NCBI RefSeq assembly: GCF_030268885.1 | Contig: NZ_BSSA01000007.1 | Span: 62,001-126,000 of the forward strand | Source of the DNA: Kitasatospora phosalacinea | GTDB taxonomy: Bacteria > Actinomycetota > Actinomycetes > Streptomycetales > Streptomycetaceae | Direction of reading: 5' to 3' | Length of the DNA stretch: 64,000 nucleotides | Shown: piece after piece, positions 52,957 through 64,000 of the stretch | Numbering within the stretch: position 1 is the first letter of the stretch | Layout of the letters: each line of letters opens with the position of its first letter | Position numbers and translations under genes: made by a program | Notes under the pieces: model-generated | The model's database searches: none | Told to the model about the DNA's origin: nothing | What the model saw: only the letters and a program-made list of their open reading frames with translations

Positions 52957-54594
52957 TCAGCGGGTGAACAGGGCGGCCTTGGAGGCCAGGTCGAGGAAGT
53001 ACTGCGGGAGCAGGCCGAGGCCCAGGGTGACCAGCACGCCGACGCCGATGGCGGTGGCGGTGAGCGGGCTGGGGACGGCCACCGCGGGGCCGGAGGGCTG
53101 CGGGTCGGAGAAGAACATCAGCACGATGACCCGGATGTAGAAGAACGCGGCGACCGCGGAGGACAGCACACCGACGATGACCAGCGGGGTGGCCCCGCCC
53201 TCGGCCGCGGCCTGGAAGACCGCGAACTTGCCGGTGAACCCGGAGGTCAGCGGGATGCCCGCGAAGGCCAGCAGGAACAGCGCGAACACCGCCGCCAGCA
53301 GCGGCGAACGGCGGCCCAGCCCGGCCCAGTTGGACAGGTGGGTGGCCTCGCCCTTGGAGTCCCGCACCAGGGTGACCACGGCGAACGCGCCGAGCGTCAC
53401 GAAGGAGTACGCCAGCAGGTAGAAGAGCACCGCGGCGACGCCGCGCCGGTCGGTGGCGATCAGGCCGGTCAGGATGAACCCGGCGTGCGCGACCGAGGAG
53501 TAGGCGAGCAGCCGCTTCACGTCCTGCTGGGTGATGGCCAGCACCGCGCCGACCACCATGGTGAGGATCGCCACACCCCACATGACGGGCCGCCAGTCCC
53601 AGCGGATGCCGGGGAAGGCGACGTAGAACAGCCGCAGCAGGGCGCCGAACGCGGCGGTCTTGGTGGCGGCCGCCATGAACCCGGTGACCGGGGTCGGGGC
53701 GCCCTGGTAGACGTCCGGCGTCCAGGAGTGGAACGGCACCGCGCCGACCTTGAACAGCAGGCCGACGGCCAGCATGGCCAGGCCGATCAGCAGCAGCGCG
53801 TCGTTCTGGGTGGTGACGGCGAGCGCCGGGGTGACCTGGGAGACGCCGGAGACCACGTCGGCGATCTCGCCCAGCTGCAGCGAGCCCGCGTAGCCGTACA
53901 CCAGGGCGGTGCCGAACAGGAAGAACGCCGAGGCGAACGCGCCGAGCAGGAAGTACTTGACGGCCGCCTCCTGCGAGATCAGGCGGCGGCGCCGGGCGAG
54001 CGCGCACATCAGGTACAGCGGGAGGGAGAGCACCTCCAGCGCCACGAACATGGTCAGCAGGTCGTTGGCTGCGGGGAAGAGCAGCATGCCGCCGACCGCG
54101 AACAGGGTCAGCGGGTAGATCTCGGTGGTGCGCAGGCCCTCGCGGGTCGCGTCGCGCTCCTGCTCGCCGCCGGGGACGGCCGCGGCCTGGGCGGCGAACG
54201 CGTCGACCCGGTGGCCGTTGATGCGCGGCTCCAGCCGGCCCTCGGCGTAGGTCAGCACCGCCAGCACCGCGGTGAGCAGGATCACGCCCTGCAGGAACAG
54301 CGCCGGGCCGTCGATGGCGACCGCGCCCATCGCCAGCAGCCCGGCCCTGGTGGTGCCGTGGCCCTGGGCGGCGAGCACCACCACGGCGGCGAAGGCGCCG
54401 CCGAGGCCGAGCAGCGAGACGCCCAGCTGGGCGGTGGCGCGCAGGCGCCGCGGCAGGAAGGCCTCGACCAGCACGCCGAGCAGGGCGGCGCCGAAGACCA
54501 CCAGCATCGGCGAGAGCTGCCCGTACTCGATGTGCGGGGCGGGGATGCTCGGACCGCTGCCGTTGGCGGCGGCCAGTGCGTGGACGGGGATCAC
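52957..54594 (-). CDS. nuoN: NADH-quinone oxidoreductase subunit N
   Basis: This 545-aa antiporter-like membrane subunit of complex I belongs to the proton-pumping arm. It has SLPLYLMCALARRRRLISQEAAVKYFLLGAFASAFFLFG, FKVGAVPFHSWTPDVYQGAPTPVTGFMAAATKTAAF and AYSSVAHAGFILTG, with the key Lys/Glu residues of the family. The GTG start at 54594 overlaps the nuoM stop (GTGA). It is the last nuo gene, followed by a terminator. Confidence 0.95.
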   Translation of the reverse strand: MIPVHALAAANGSGPSIPAPHIEYGQLSPMLVVFGAALLGVLVEAFLPRRLRATAQLGVSLLGLGGAFAAVVVLAAQGHGTTRAGLLAMGAVAIDGPALFLQGVILLTAVLAVLTYAEGRLEPRINGHRVDAFAAQAAAVPGGEQERDATREGLRTTEIYPLTLFAVGGMLLFPAANDLLTMFVALEVLSLPLYLMCALARRRRLISQEAAVKYFLLGAFASAFFLFGTALVYGYAGSLQLGEIADVVSGVSQVTPALAVTTQNDALLLIGLAMLAVGLLFKVGAVPFHSWTPDVYQGAPTPVTGFMAAATKTAAFGALLRLFYVAFPGIRWDWRPVMWGVAILTMVVGAVLAITQQDVKRLLAYSSVAHAGFILTGLIATDRRGVAAVLFYLLAYSFVTLGAFAVVTLVRDSKGEATHLSNWAGLGRRSPLLAAVFALFLLAFAGIPLTSGFTGKFAVFQAAAEGGATPLVIVGVLSSAVAAFFYIRVIVLMFFSDPQPSGPAVAVPSPLTATAIGVGVLVTLGLGLLPQYFLDLASKAALFTR

Positions 54595-56204
54595 TTCTGC
54601 TCGCCTCCGTTGGTGGCGGCGACCGGGTGGGCCGGCGCCGGGTCGGTGCGGTGGACCTGGCTCAGGGTGTCGTTCACGGCCGGGTTCACCAGGTCGGTGA
54701 GCGGCTTCGGGTAGACGCCCAGCAGCAGGGTCAGGGCCACCAGCGGGGCGACGACGGCCAGTTCGCGGACCTTCAGGTCCCTGACGCCCTCGACGCCGGC
54801 CTTCACCGGGCCGGTCATGGTGCGCTGGTACAGCAGCAGGGCGTACAGCGCGGCCAGCACGATGCCGAAGGTGGCGACGATCCCGATCGCCGGGTAGCGG
54901 CTGAAGGTGCCGACCAGGACCAGGAACTCGCTGACGAACGGCGCCATGCCGGGCAGCGACAGCGTCGCCAGGCCGCCGATCAGGAAGGTCCCGGCCAGCA
55001 CCGGGGCGACCTTCTGCACGCCGCCGTAGTCGGCGATCAGGCGGGAGCCGCGGCGGGAGATCAGGAAGCCGGCGACCAGCATCCAGGCGGCGGTGGAGAT
55101 GCCGTGGTTGACCATGTAGAGGGTCGCGCCGGACTGGCCCTGGCTGGTCATCGCGAAGACGCCCAGGATGATGAACCCGAAGTGCGAGATGGACGCGTAG
55201 GCGACCAGCCGCTTGATGTCCTTCTGCCCGATCGCGACCAGCGCGCCGTAGACGATGCCGATCAGCGCCAGCACCATGATCACCGGGGCGAAGGTCTTCG
55301 ACGCGTCCGGGAACAGGCCCAGGCAGAAGCGCAGCATCGCGAAGGTGCCGACCTTGTCGACCACCGCGGTGATCAGCACGGCCGTCCCGGCGGTGGACTC
55401 GCCCATCGCGTTCGGTAGCCAGGTGTGCAGCGGCCACATCGGGGCCTTCACCGCGAAGGCGAAGAAGAAGCCGAGGAACAGCGCCCGCTGCGCGTTCGGG
55501 TCGATCACCAGCTTGCCGGAGGAGATCGCGTCGGTCAGCGCGGTCAGGCTGAAGGTGGCCTGCCCCTGGTCGCCCGCCACCACGTACAGGCCGATCACGG
55601 CGGCCAGCATGACCAGGCCGCCGAGCAGGTTGTACAGCAGGAACTTGACGGCCGCGTACGAGCGCTGGCGGTCCGCGTCGGGGCCGCCCGCCCGGTCGCC
55701 GAAGCCGCCGATCAGGAAGTACATCGGGATCAGCATGGCTTCGAAGAACACGTAGAACACGAAGACGTCGGTGGCCAGGAAGGACACCAGCACCATCGCC
55801 TCGACGGCCAGGATCAGCGCGAAGAACGCCTGGGTGCGCCGCTTGGACTCGAACGAGCCCTCGGGGGCGGCAGGGTCGGCGTCGTGCCAGCCGGCCAGCA
55901 TCACCAGCGGCACCAGCACGGCGGTGAGCAGCACCAGGGCGGTGCCGATGCCGTCCGCGCCGAGCGAGAAGCTGATCCCGAAGGAGCGGATCCAGGAGTG
56001 GGACTCGGTCAACTGGTAGCGGGCGCCGCCGGGTTCGAAGGCGACGGCGATCGCGGCGGCCAGGCCGAGGGTGAGGACGGAGACCGCGAGCGCGACGGTC
56101 TTGGTGGTGCGCCGCCGGGCCTCGCTGGTCCCGGCCGGGAGGGCAGCGGTGAGCACCGCTCCGGCGGCCGGGACGGCACAGGTGGCGGAGAGGAGGTAGC
56201 TCAT
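54591..56204 (-). CDS. nuoM: NADH-quinone oxidoreductase subunit M
   Basis: This 537-aa antiporter-like proton-channel subunit of complex I has about fourteen membrane segments. It shows FFEAMLIPMYFLIGGFGDR, FAFAVKAPMWPLHTWLPNAMGESTAGTAVLI and VAYASISHFGFIILGVFAMT, typical of NuoM. The ATG at 56204 overlaps the nuoL stop by one base (TGATG), and its stop overlaps nuoN. Confidence 0.95.
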   Translation of the reverse strand: MSYLLSATCAVPAAGAVLTAALPAGTSEARRRTTKTVALAVSVLTLGLAAAIAVAFEPGGARYQLTESHSWIRSFGISFSLGADGIGTALVLLTAVLVPLVMLAGWHDADPAAPEGSFESKRRTQAFFALILAVEAMVLVSFLATDVFVFYVFFEAMLIPMYFLIGGFGDRAGGPDADRQRSYAAVKFLLYNLLGGLVMLAAVIGLYVVAGDQGQATFSLTALTDAISSGKLVIDPNAQRALFLGFFFAFAVKAPMWPLHTWLPNAMGESTAGTAVLITAVVDKVGTFAMLRFCLGLFPDASKTFAPVIMVLALIGIVYGALVAIGQKDIKRLVAYASISHFGFIILGVFAMTSQGQSGATLYMVNHGISTAAWMLVAGFLISRRGSRLIADYGGVQKVAPVLAGTFLIGGLATLSLPGMAPFVSEFLVLVGTFSRYPAIGIVATFGIVLAALYALLLYQRTMTGPVKAGVEGVRDLKVRELAVVAPLVALTLLLGVYPKPLTDLVNPAVNDTLSQVHRTDPAPAHPVAATNGGEQK

Positions 56205-58099
56205 CAGACCGACCTCATCAGGAGAGTGGAGGCGACCAGCACCAGCGTGCCGCCGAACATGGAGAGCGCGTACGTGCGGACGTAGCCGGTCTGGATCCGG
56301 CGCAGCCGCCCGGAGATCCCGCCGATCGCGGCGGCCAGGCCGTTGACGAGGCCGTCCAGGCCCCGGCTGTCGAACCAGACCAGGGTGGCGGCCAGCGCCG
56401 AGCCGGGGCGGACCAGGACGGCGTGGTTGAAGTCGTCCTGCAGCAGGTCGCGGCGGGCGGCCCGGGTGAGCAGCGAGCCGACCGGCGCCTTGACCGGGAC
56501 GGGGTTGCGGCCGTACATCTGCCAGGCCAGGGCCGCGCCCGCGAGCATGCAGACGGTGGCGAGGCCGGTGACGGTCCACGCGCTCAGCGGGGAGTCGCCC
56601 TCGGCGTGGCCGGTGACCGGCTCCAGCCAGTGCAGGAAGGAGTTCCCGTAGATGAACAGGCCGCCCGCGAAGACCGAGCCGAAGGCCAGCACGACCATCG
56701 GGACCGTCATGGACTTCGGGGACTCGTGCGGGTGCGGCTCGTTGCCGTCCGCGTCGGGCTGCCAGCGCTTCTCGCCGAAGAAGGTCAGCACCATCACCCG
56801 GGTCATGTAGAACGCGGTGATCGCGGCGCCGAGCAGGGCGCACAGGCCGAGGATCCAGCCCTCGGTGCCGCCCTTGGCGAACGCCGCCTCGATGATCTTG
56901 TCCTTGGAGAAGAAGCCGGACAGGCCCGGGAACCCGATGATCGCCAGGTAGCCGAGGCCGAAGGTGGCGAAGGTGACCGGCATGTACGTCCGCAGGCCGC
57001 CGTAGTGCCGCATGTTCACCTCGTCGTTCATGCCGTGCATGACCGACCCGGCGCCGAGGAACATCCCGGCCTTGAAGAAGCCGTGGGTGACCAGGTGCAT
57101 GATCGCGAAGGCGTAGCCGATCGGACCCAGGCCCGCCGCCATGATCATGTAGCCGATCTGCGACATGGTCGAGCCCGCCAGGGCCTTCTTGATGTCGTCC
57201 TTGGCGCAACCGACGACCGCACCGAACAGCAGCGTCACCGCGCCGACCACCACCACGGCGGTCTGCGCGTCCGGCGCCAGGTTGAAGATCGCGCCGGAGC
57301 GGACGATCAGGTAGACGCCCGCGGTGACCATGGTGGCCGCGTGGATGAGGGCGGAGACCGGGGTCGGGCCCTCCATCGCGTCACCCAGCCAGGACTGCAG
57401 CGGCACCTGCGCCGACTTGCCGCAGGCCGCCAGCAGCAGCATCAGGCCGATCGCGGTGAGCTTGCCCTCGCTCGCGTCGCCCGCGGTGGCGAACACCGGC
57501 TGGAAGGCGAAGGACCCGAACTCCACGAACATCAGCATGATCGCGATGGACAGGCCCATGTCGCCGACCCGGTTGACGACGAACGCCTTCTTGGCGGCCG
57601 TCGCGGCGCTCGGCTTGTGCTGCCAGAACCCGATCAGCAGGAAGGACGCGAGACCCACGCCCTCCCAGCCGACGTACAGCAGAAGGTAGTTGTCGGCCAG
57701 CACCAGCACCAGCATGGCGGCCAGGAACAGGTTCAGGTAGGCGAAGAAGCGGCGGCGGCGCTCGTCGTGCGCCATGTAGCCCACCGAGTACAGGTGGATC
57801 AGGGTGCCGACGCCGGTGATCAGCAGGACGAAGGTGATCGAGAGTTGGTCGAGCTGGAAGGCGACGTCGGCCCGGAAGCCGTCCACCGGGATCCAGCTGT
57901 ACAACTGCTCGGTGACGGCGCGGTGTTCGGCGTCCCGGCCGAGCATGTCCGCGAACAGGGCCAGGCCGAGGGCGAAGGAGAGCGCGGCCAGGGCGGTCGC
58001 GATCCAGTGCCCGAGCCGGTCCAGGGCCCGTCCGCCGAGCAGTAGCAGGGCAGCGCCGGCCAGCGGCGCCGCGACCAGCAGCGGAATGAGAGAGTTCAC
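56204..58099 (-). CDS. nuoL: NADH-quinone oxidoreductase subunit L
   Basis: This 631-aa antiporter-like subunit is at the distal end of the complex I membrane arm. It has [62 protein letters not shown] and the long lateral-helix region toward the C-terminus. The GTG start lies at 58099, 15 bases after nuoK, and the gene is coupled to nuoM. Confidence 0.95.
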   Translation of the reverse strand: MNSLIPLLVAAPLAGAALLLLGGRALDRLGHWIATALAALSFALGLALFADMLGRDAEHRAVTEQLYSWIPVDGFRADVAFQLDQLSITFVLLITGVGTLIHLYSVGYMAHDERRRRFFAYLNLFLAAMLVLVLADNYLLLYVGWEGVGLASFLLIGFWQHKPSAATAAKKAFVVNRVGDMGLSIAIMLMFVEFGSFAFQPVFATAGDASEGKLTAIGLMLLLAACGKSAQVPLQSWLGDAMEGPTPVSALIHAATMVTAGVYLIVRSGAIFNLAPDAQTAVVVVGAVTLLFGAVVGCAKDDIKKALAGSTMSQIGYMIMAAGLGPIGYAFAIMHLVTHGFFKAGMFLGAGSVMHGMNDEVNMRHYGGLRTYMPVTFATFGLGYLAIIGFPGLSGFFSKDKIIEAAFAKGGTEGWILGLCALLGAAITAFYMTRVMVLTFFGEKRWQPDADGNEPHPHESPKSMTVPMVVLAFGSVFAGGLFIYGNSFLHWLEPVTGHAEGDSPLSAWTVTGLATVCMLAGAALAWQMYGRNPVPVKAPVGSLLTRAARRDLLQDDFNHAVLVRPGSALAATLVWFDSRGLDGLVNGLAAAIGGISGRLRRIQTGYVRTYALSMFGGTLVLVASTLLMRSV

Positions 58100-58114
58100 T
58101 GAAGGGCCCTCCGC

Positions 58115-58414
58115 CTACAGCTTCATCAGGTTGCTGTCGTCGACCGAAGCGGAGTGCCTGGTCCGGAAGATGGAGACGATGATGGCGAGGCCGACCACGA
58201 CCTCGGCCGCCGCGACCACCATGGTGAAGAACGCGAGGATCTGCCCGTCCAGGTTGCCGTGCATCCGGGAGAAGGTGACCAGCGCCAGGTTCGAGGCGTT
58301 CAGCATCAGCTCCACGCACATGAACAGCACGATCGCGTTGCGCCGCAGCAGCACCCCGGAGGCACCGATGGTGAACAGCAGCGCGGCGAGGTACAGGTAG
58401 TTGGCCGGGTTCAC
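58115..58414 (-). CDS. nuoK: NADH-quinone oxidoreductase subunit K
   Basis: This 99-aa membrane subunit has three helices. It carries the conserved Glu residues of the family ([13 protein letters not shown] and [15 protein letters not shown]). The GTG start at 58414 overlaps the nuoJ stop as GTGA. Length is normal. Confidence 0.95.
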   Translation of the reverse strand: MNPANYLYLAALLFTIGASGVLLRRNAIVLFMCVELMLNASNLALVTFSRMHGNLDGQILAFFTMVVAAAEVVVGLAIIVSIFRTRHSASVDDSNLMKL

Positions 58415-59262
58415 TCCGCCTCCTCCTTGTCCTTGGTCGGCACGGTCTCCAGCGCCTGGCGCGGCCCGGTGACCTGCGGGCGGGCGGAGGACGGGCGGCC
58501 CAGCCAGTCGGCCGTGGTCTCCTCCAGCTCGGCCATCCGCTGCAGCATCTCCTGGCTGACGTCGCGGACCTGGCCGCGCTCGCGCAGGGTGCCCATCACC
58601 GAGTCCTCGGCGACCGTGCCGTCCGGCAGCAGCGCCGGGACGTCCACCGCGTTGTGCCGGGCGTACACGCCGGGGGCGGGCAGCGGCGGCACCTGGATGT
58701 TGTCCCTGACCCGCTGCGCGGCCAGCTGGCGCTGGGTCAGCGGGGCGCGGACCTTCTCGCGGTGGGTCAGCACCATCGCGCCGACCGCCGCGGTGATCAG
58801 CAGCGCGCCGGTCACCTCGAACGCCCACACGTACTTGGTGAAGACCAGCCGGGCCAGGCCCTGCACGTTGCCCTCGGCGTTCGCCTCGGACAGGCCGGTG
58901 AAGTTCCGCAGGTGCGCGTTGGCCAGGCCCGCGACCAGCAGCACGCCGAAGCCCAGGCCGCAGAGCACCGCGGCGATCCGCTGGCCCCTCAGCTGCTCCT
59001 TCAGCGAGTCCGCCGACGAGACGCCGACCAGCATCACCACGAACAGGAACAGCATCATGATCGCGCCGGTGTACACCACGATCTGCACCACGCCCAGGAA
59101 CACCGCGCCCTGCGCCATGTAGCAGACCGCCAGCGCCAGCATGGTCGCCGCCAGGCAGAGCGCCGAGTGCACGGCCTTCTTCATCAGCAGCATGCCGAGC
59201 GCCCCGCCGACCGCGATCACGGCCAGCACCCAGAACTGCACGGCCTCGCCGGTGGAGGTCAT
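58411..59262 (-). CDS. nuoJ: NADH-quinone oxidoreductase subunit J
   Basis: This 283-aa membrane subunit has five hydrophobic segments in the first ~185 residues ([24 protein letters not shown] is the conserved part). A hydrophilic C-terminal extension of about 95 residues is unlike the short enterobacterial protein but common in streptomycetes. The ATG overlaps the nuoI stop (ATGA). Confidence 0.94.
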   Translation of the reverse strand: MTSTGEAVQFWVLAVIAVGGALGMLLMKKAVHSALCLAATMLALAVCYMAQGAVFLGVVQIVVYTGAIMMLFLFVVMLVGVSSADSLKEQLRGQRIAAVLCGLGFGVLLVAGLANAHLRNFTGLSEANAEGNVQGLARLVFTKYVWAFEVTGALLITAAVGAMVLTHREKVRAPLTQRQLAAQRVRDNIQVPPLPAPGVYARHNAVDVPALLPDGTVAEDSVMGTLRERGQVRDVSQEMLQRMAELEETTADWLGRPSSARPQVTGPRQALETVPTKDKEEAE

Positions 59263-59840
59263 GACTGCTCCTCCTTCTCCCGCTCGTGCTGCTCCTGCCG
59301 GACGGTGCCGGGCGCCGCGCCGGTGATCTCGCCCCGGTAGTACGCGCCCTCGTCGGCGCCCGGGAAGATCGCGTGCGGGGAGTCGACCATGCCCTCGGTC
59401 AGCCCGACCAGCAGCTGCTCCTTGGTGAAGATCAGGTCCTGCCGGGAGGAGTCCGCCAGCTCGTACTCGTTGGTCATGGTCAGCGCCCGGGTCGGGCACG
59501 CCTCCACGCACAGGCCGCACAGGATGCAGCGGGCGTAGTTGATCTGGTACACCGCGCCGTACCGCTCGCCGGGCGAGTAGCGCTCCTCGTCCCGGTTGTC
59601 GGCGCCCTCGACGTAGATCGCGTCGGCCGGACAGGCCCAGGCGCACAGCTCGCAGCCGACGCACTTCTCCAGGCCGTCCGGGTGCCGGTTCAGCTGGTGG
59701 CGGCCGTGGAAGCGCGGAGCGGTGGGCTTCTTGTACTCCGGGTACTGCTCGGTGAGCCGCTTCTTGAACATGGCCTTGAAGGTCACGCCGAAGCCGGCGG
59801 CCGGCCCGAGGACCGACTTCTCTGACGACTCGTCAGGCAT
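59259..59840 (-). CDS. nuoI: NADH-quinone oxidoreductase subunit I
   Basis: This 193-aa iron-sulfur subunit joins the peripheral and membrane arms. Two 4Fe-4S motifs are present: [12 protein letters not shown] and [12 protein letters not shown]. The C-terminal tail is charged. ATG 59840 lies six bases after the nuoH stop. Confidence 0.95.
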   Translation of the reverse strand: MPDESSEKSVLGPAAGFGVTFKAMFKKRLTEQYPEYKKPTAPRFHGRHQLNRHPDGLEKCVGCELCAWACPADAIYVEGADNRDEERYSPGERYGAVYQINYARCILCGLCVEACPTRALTMTNEYELADSSRQDLIFTKEQLLVGLTEGMVDSPHAIFPGADEGAYYRGEITGAAPGTVRQEQHEREKEEQS

Positions 59841-59846
59841 CTCGGA

Positions 59847-61172
59847 TCAGCTCCCTTCGGAATGGTCGGCGCCGTTGAGGGCGTCCTGGAGTTGCGGGGT
59901 CCGGCGGCGGCGGCGCGGCACGGGCGGCAGTTCCTGCCCGGGCAGCGGCGGCACCGGGTAGCCCCCGGCCATCGGGTCGAAGGCCGGGGCGGCCTCCGGC
60001 GCGGGCTCGGGCTTCTTGCGCAGCAGGTCGACCACCAGCGCGACCAGCAGCACCGCCGCCAGCGGCGCGCCCACGTACAGCACCACCTTGGCGAAGTCGT
60101 AGCCCTCGTTGCGCAGCGCCCGCACGGTGGAGACCATCACCAGCCACACCAGGGAGACCGGGATCAGCACCTTCCAACCGAGCTTCATGAACTGGTCGTA
60201 GCGCAGCCGGGGCAGGGTGCCGCGCAGCCAGATGAAGAAGAACAGCAGCAGCTGGATCTTCAGCACGATCCACAGCATCGGCCACCAGCCGTGGTTCGCG
60301 CCCTCCCAGAAGGTCGAGACCGGCCACGGGGCCCGCCAGCCGCCCAGGAACAGCGTGGAGGCGACCGCCGAGACGGTGACCATGTTGACGTACTCGGCCA
60401 GCATGAACATCGCGAACTTCAGCGAGGAGTACTCGGTGTTGAAGCCGCCGACCAGCTCGCCCTCAGCCTCCGGGAGGTCGAACGGGGCCCGGTTGGTCTC
60501 GCCGACCATCGCGACGATGTAGACGATGAACGACACCGGCAGCAGCACCGCGAACCAGGTCGGCTGCTGCGAGGAGACGATCTCCGAGGTCGACATCGAG
60601 CCCGAGTAGATGAACACCGCCGCGAACGACAGGCCCATCGCGATCTCGTAGCTGATCATCTGCGCGGAGGAGCGGATGCCGCCCAGCAGCGGGTACGTCG
60701 AGCCGGAGGACCAGCCCGCCAGCACGATGCCGTAGATGCCCACCGAGGCGGTGGCCAGGATGTACAGCAGCGCGATCGGCAGGTCGGTCAGCTGCAGCGG
60801 CGTCCGGGTGCCGAAGATCGACACCTGGTTGTCGGCCGGGCCGAACGGGATCACCGCGAACGCCATGAACGCGGGGATCGCCGAGACGATCGGCGCCAGG
60901 ACGTAGACCGCCTTGTCGGCGTTCTTGACCACCAGGTCTTCCTTCAGCGCCAGCTTCACGCCGTCGGCCAGCGACTGCAGCAGGCCCCACGGGCCGTGCC
61001 GGTTCGGGCCGATCCGCAGCTGCATCCAGGCGACGACCTTGCGCTCCCAGACGATGGCGATCAGCACCGTCAGGACCAGGAACGCGAAGCAGAACACCGC
61101 CTTCAGCAGCACCAGCCACCACGGGTCGCGGCCGAAGAAGCCGAGCGTGTCGGCAGCAGCAAGGACCCTCAT
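59847..61172 (-). CDS. nuoH: NADH-quinone oxidoreductase subunit H
   Basis: This 441-aa membrane subunit forms much of the quinone-binding site. It has [55 protein letters not shown] and [22 protein letters not shown] Pro/Arg-rich cytoplasmic tail of about 60 residues extends past the last helix. ATGA overlap with nuoG. Confidence 0.95.
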   Translation of the reverse strand: MRVLAAADTLGFFGRDPWWLVLLKAVFCFAFLVLTVLIAIVWERKVVAWMQLRIGPNRHGPWGLLQSLADGVKLALKEDLVVKNADKAVYVLAPIVSAIPAFMAFAVIPFGPADNQVSIFGTRTPLQLTDLPIALLYILATASVGIYGIVLAGWSSGSTYPLLGGIRSSAQMISYEIAMGLSFAAVFIYSGSMSTSEIVSSQQPTWFAVLLPVSFIVYIVAMVGETNRAPFDLPEAEGELVGGFNTEYSSLKFAMFMLAEYVNMVTVSAVASTLFLGGWRAPWPVSTFWEGANHGWWPMLWIVLKIQLLLFFFIWLRGTLPRLRYDQFMKLGWKVLIPVSLVWLVMVSTVRALRNEGYDFAKVVLYVGAPLAAVLLVALVVDLLRKKPEPAPEAAPAFDPMAGGYPVPPLPGQELPPVPRRRRRTPQLQDALNGADHSEGS

Positions 61173-63610
61173 GACTCCTCCGCCGGGGCGATGGTGACCA
61201 GGTGGCCGACCGTGGTGCCGAGCGTGCGGTGCGCGCCGCCGTCCGGCGTCGAGTTGAGCGGCAGCCAGACCGTGCGGTCCGGCATCGCGTCGGTGATCTC
61301 CAGCGGCAGGGTCAGCGACCCGGCCGGGCCGGTGACCCGCAGCGCCGTCCGCGCGCCGACCTCGGCGGCGGTGGCGGCGGACAGCCGGGCGACCGCGGCG
61401 TGCCGCGTCCCGGCCAGGTGGGCGTCGCCCTCCTGCAGCGAGCCGTTGTCCAGCAGCATCCGGTGCCCGGCCAGCACGGCCTGCCCGGTGGCCGGGCGGG
61501 GCAGCGCGGCGGGGTGGGCGGCGGGCTCGGCCGGACGGTCGCCCGTCCACGGGGCGAAACGGTCCAGCTCCAGCCGGGCCGCCCGGACGTCGGGCAGGCC
61601 GATCGGCCTGCCCAGCGCGTCCGCGACCATGTTCAGCACCCGGACGTCGGCGTGCAGGTGGCGCTGCATCAACTGGTCGGGCTTGAGCGCCGGTTCGAAC
61701 ATCCGGACCCGGCCCTCCCAGTCCAGGAAGGTGCCCGCCTTCTCGGCGACCGCGGCGACCGGCAGCACCACGTCGGCGTGCGCGGTGACCGCGGACGGGC
61801 GCAGCTCCAGCGAGAGCACGAACCCGACCCGGGCCAGCGCCTCGTCGGCGAGCGCCGGGTCCGGCAGGTCGTCCGGGTCGACGCCGCCGACCACCAGCGC
61901 GTCCAGTTCGCCCGCGGCGGCGGCGGCCAGGATCTGGCCGGTGTCGCGGCCAGGGCGGGCGGGCAGCTCGGCGACGCCCCAGTGCGCGGCGGCCTCGGCG
62001 CGGGCGGCGGGCACCGCGACGGACCGGCCGCCGGGCAGCAGCCCGGGCAGCGCGCCCGCCTCGACGGCGCCGCGCTCGCCGGCCCGGCGCGGCACCCAGG
62101 CGAGCTTCGCCCCGGTGGCGTGCGCCAGGCGCAGCGCGGCGGTCAGGCCGCCCGCGGTCTGCGCGAGCCGTTCGCCGACCAGCACGACGGCGCCCGGGGA
62201 GCGCAGCGCGTCGGCGCAGCGTCCGGCGTCGTCGGCGAGCACCTCGTCGCCCGCGAGCGCGGCCAGCCACTCGACCTCGGTGCCGGGGGCGGCGGGCAGC
62301 AGCGCGCCGCGCAGCTTGGCCAGGCCGCGGGTGGCGTGGGTGGCGATCGAGAAGACCCGCAGCCCGCTCGCCCGGTTGGCCTTGCGTAGCCGCAGGAAGA
62401 CGATCGGCGCCTCCTCCTCGGCCTCCAGGCCGACCAGCAGCACGGCCGGGGCCGCCTCCAGCTGCCGGTAGGAGACGCCGCCGCCGTCCAGGTCGACGCC
62501 GGTGCCCGCGACGGCCGCGGCCAGGAAGTCGGCCTCCTCGCCGCTGTGCGGCCGGGAGCGGAAGTCGACGTCGTTGGTGCCGAGCGCGAGCCGGGCGAAC
62601 TTGCCGTAGCCGTACGCGTCCTCGACGGTGACCCGGCCGCCCGCGAGCACCGCGGCACGCGCCCCGCGCAGCCCCTCGGCGGCCCGGGCCAGCGCCTCCG
62701 GCCAGGACGCGGCGACGAGTTCGCCGCCGCGGCGGACCATCGGCGCGGTGAAGCGGTCGCGCTGCTGGGCGTAGCGGAACGCGAACCGGCCCTTGTCGCA
62801 GTTCCACTCCTCGTTGACCTCCGGCTCGTTGCCGGCCAGGCGCCGCAGCACCTTGCCGCGCCGGTGGTCGGTGCGCTGCCCGCAGCCCGCCGAGCAGTGC
62901 TCGCACACGGACGGGGAGGACACCAGGTCGAACGGGCGGGAGCGGAACCGGTAGGCGGCGGAGGTGAGCGCGCCGACCGGGCAGATCTGGATGGTGTTGC
63001 CGGAGAAGTACGAGTCCAGCGGCTGGTCGACGCCGGTGCCGATCTGCTGCAGCGCGCCGCGCTCCACCAGGTCGATGAACGGGTCGCCGGCGATCTGCTG
63101 CGAGAAGCGGGTGCAGCGCGCGCACAGCACGCAGCGCTCGCGGTCCAGCAGCACCTGGGTGGAGAGCGGGACGGGCTTCTCGTACGTCCGCTTGACGCCC
63201 TCGAACCGGGAGTCGGTGTCGCCGGTGGACATCGCCTGGTTCTGCAGCGGGCACTCGCCGCCCTTGTCGCAGACCGGGCAGTCCAGCGGGTGGTTGATCA
63301 GCAGCAGTTCCATCACGCCGCGCTGCGCCTTCTCGGCGACCGGCGAGGACAGCTGGGTGCGCACCACCATGCCCTCGGCGACCGGGATGGTGCAGGAGGC
63401 GACCGGCTTGCGCTGCCCCTCGACCTCCACGATGCACTGGCGGCACGCCCCGGCGGGGTCGAGCAGCGGGTGGTCGCAGAAGCGCGGGATCTGGGTGCCG
63501 ATCTGCTCGGCGGCGCGGATCACCAGCGTGCCCTTGGGGACGCTGACCTCGACGCCGTCGATGGTGAGCGTGACCAGCTCGGTCTGGGTGGAAGGCTCCG
63601 TGACCGTCAC
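61169..63610 (-). CDS. nuoG: NADH-quinone oxidoreductase subunit G
   Basis: This 813-aa subunit belongs to the NADH-oxidising arm. The N-terminal ferredoxin-like part has the 2Fe-2S ligands ([16 protein letters not shown] plus a later Cys), the His/Cys cluster region [13 protein letters not shown], and [10 protein letters not shown]. The molybdopterin-oxidoreductase-like part begins around VCEHCSAGC and carries no molybdenum in this complex. The GTG start at 63610 overlaps the nuoF stop (GTGA). Confidence 0.95.
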   Translation of the reverse strand: MTVTEPSTQTELVTLTIDGVEVSVPKGTLVIRAAEQIGTQIPRFCDHPLLDPAGACRQCIVEVEGQRKPVASCTIPVAEGMVVRTQLSSPVAEKAQRGVMELLLINHPLDCPVCDKGGECPLQNQAMSTGDTDSRFEGVKRTYEKPVPLSTQVLLDRERCVLCARCTRFSQQIAGDPFIDLVERGALQQIGTGVDQPLDSYFSGNTIQICPVGALTSAAYRFRSRPFDLVSSPSVCEHCSAGCGQRTDHRRGKVLRRLAGNEPEVNEEWNCDKGRFAFRYAQQRDRFTAPMVRRGGELVAASWPEALARAAEGLRGARAAVLAGGRVTVEDAYGYGKFARLALGTNDVDFRSRPHSGEEADFLAAAVAGTGVDLDGGGVSYRQLEAAPAVLLVGLEAEEEAPIVFLRLRKANRASGLRVFSIATHATRGLAKLRGALLPAAPGTEVEWLAALAGDEVLADDAGRCADALRSPGAVVLVGERLAQTAGGLTAALRLAHATGAKLAWVPRRAGERGAVEAGALPGLLPGGRSVAVPAARAEAAAHWGVAELPARPGRDTGQILAAAAAGELDALVVGGVDPDDLPDPALADEALARVGFVLSLELRPSAVTAHADVVLPVAAVAEKAGTFLDWEGRVRMFEPALKPDQLMQRHLHADVRVLNMVADALGRPIGLPDVRAARLELDRFAPWTGDRPAEPAAHPAALPRPATGQAVLAGHRMLLDNGSLQEGDAHLAGTRHAAVARLSAATAAEVGARTALRVTGPAGSLTLPLEITDAMPDRTVWLPLNSTPDGGAHRTLGTTVGHLVTIAPAEES

Positions 63611-64000
63611 GCGTGCACCTCCCTCTCGGTGGCGGACTCGTGGCCGGGGGCCCGGTCGGCCCAGACGGTGGAGGCCGCCGGGTCGAACGGGCAGCGGTGT
63701 TCGTTGAGGTGCTGCTCGTACTCGGCGCGGAAGTGCTGCAGCGAGGAGACGATCGGGCTGGCCGCGCCGTCGCCCAGGGCGCAGAAGGACTTGCCGTTGA
63801 TGTTGTCGGCGATGTCCAGCAGCTTCTCCAGGTCGCCCGGCTCTCCCTGGCCCGCCTCGATCCGCTTGAGCAGCTGGACCAGCCAGTAGGTGCCCTCGCG
63901 GCACGGGGTGCACTTGCCGCAGGACTCGTGGGCGTAGAACTCGGTCCACCGGGTGACGGCCCGCACCACGCAGGTGGTCTCGTCGAAGACCTGCAGCGCC
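63607..64000 (-). CDS. nuoF: NADH-quinone oxidoreductase subunit F, C-terminal part
   Basis: Only the last ~130 residues lie in the window; the frame is open to the right edge. [15 protein letters not shown] followed later by [13 protein letters not shown] gives the 4Fe-4S ligands of the NADH-binding subunit. The FMN and NADH sites are beyond the edge. The upstream genes nuoA-nuoE are expected outside the window. Confidence 0.95.
   Translation of the reverse strand, partial: ALQVFDETTCVVRAVTRWTEFYAHESCGKCTPCREGTYWLVQLLKRIEAGQGEPGDLEKLLDIADNINGKSFCALGDGAASPIVSSLQHFRAEYEQHLNEHRCPFDPAASTVWADRAPGHESATEREVHA

Overview
The window is very GC-rich chromosomal DNA, with GTG and TTG starts, ATGA-coupled operons, paired DUF397/Scr1-type regulators, a fused F420-pathway FO synthase and a complete nuo gene order. 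This points to a high-GC actinomycete of the Streptomyces/Kitasatospora kind. Nothing in the window is clearly phage, plasmid or CRISPR. The genes at both edges (murJ and nuoF) are cut by the window.

Positions 1-4.5 kb hold the end of murJ, a 580-bp GC-rich repeat tract, and a small regulatory module: a TrmB/LuxR-type regulator, a 109-aa protein, a secreted peptide ending in TWGWG, and a LuxR-type regulator whose receiver has lost its aspartate. Positions 4.5-20.6 kb hold the most striking system, a RiPP biosynthetic cluster. A 54-aa precursor (18384-18548, minus strand) has a double-glycine leader and a core with 11 Ser and one Cys. It is followed by genes for a P450, an HlyD-type adaptor, two export ABC proteins (one with a C39 leader peptidase), a LanM-like enzyme, a fused azoline-forming YcaO cyclodehydratase and a SagB-type FMN dehydrogenase. 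A divergent ABC ATPase/permease pair may give immunity. The LanM keeps most of its dehydratase signature but shows no zinc-ligand set in the cyclase half. I infer a product with dehydroalanines and azol(in)es rather than a classical lanthipeptide.

Positions 20.6-31.4 kb hold an RsbW-like ATPase, an HPP membrane protein, a frameshifted Scr1-type regulator with its intact DUF397 partner, a quinone oxidoreductase, an AI-2E family transporter, and a second copy of the regulator-plus-peptide module (peptide ending in LGWGG). Two secreted cell-wall enzymes follow, an NlpC-like hydrolase and an Rpf-like protein. They share the same C-terminal repeat array. A tRNA-Arg(CCU) closes this part.

Positions 31.7-47.7 kb are mostly housekeeping and envelope functions: polyprenol-phosphate mannose synthase, a YihY protein, a D,D-carboxypeptidase with a long repeat-bearing cytoplasmic tail, a GPP34 protein, an intact Scr1/DUF397 pair, an ADP-ribosylglycohydrolase, a secreted tyrosine-type phosphatase, FO synthase (fbiC), a LolA-like protein, a Tat-type solute-binding-like protein and RarD.

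Positions 47.9-64 kb are respiratory metabolism, all on the minus strand: korA-korB, a NarL-type response regulator, a long-chain polyprenyl diphosphate synthase (probably for menaquinone) and the nuoF-nuoN part of complex I, closed by a strong hairpin terminator. Most genes there overlap by a few bases, which suggests one long nuo transcript.
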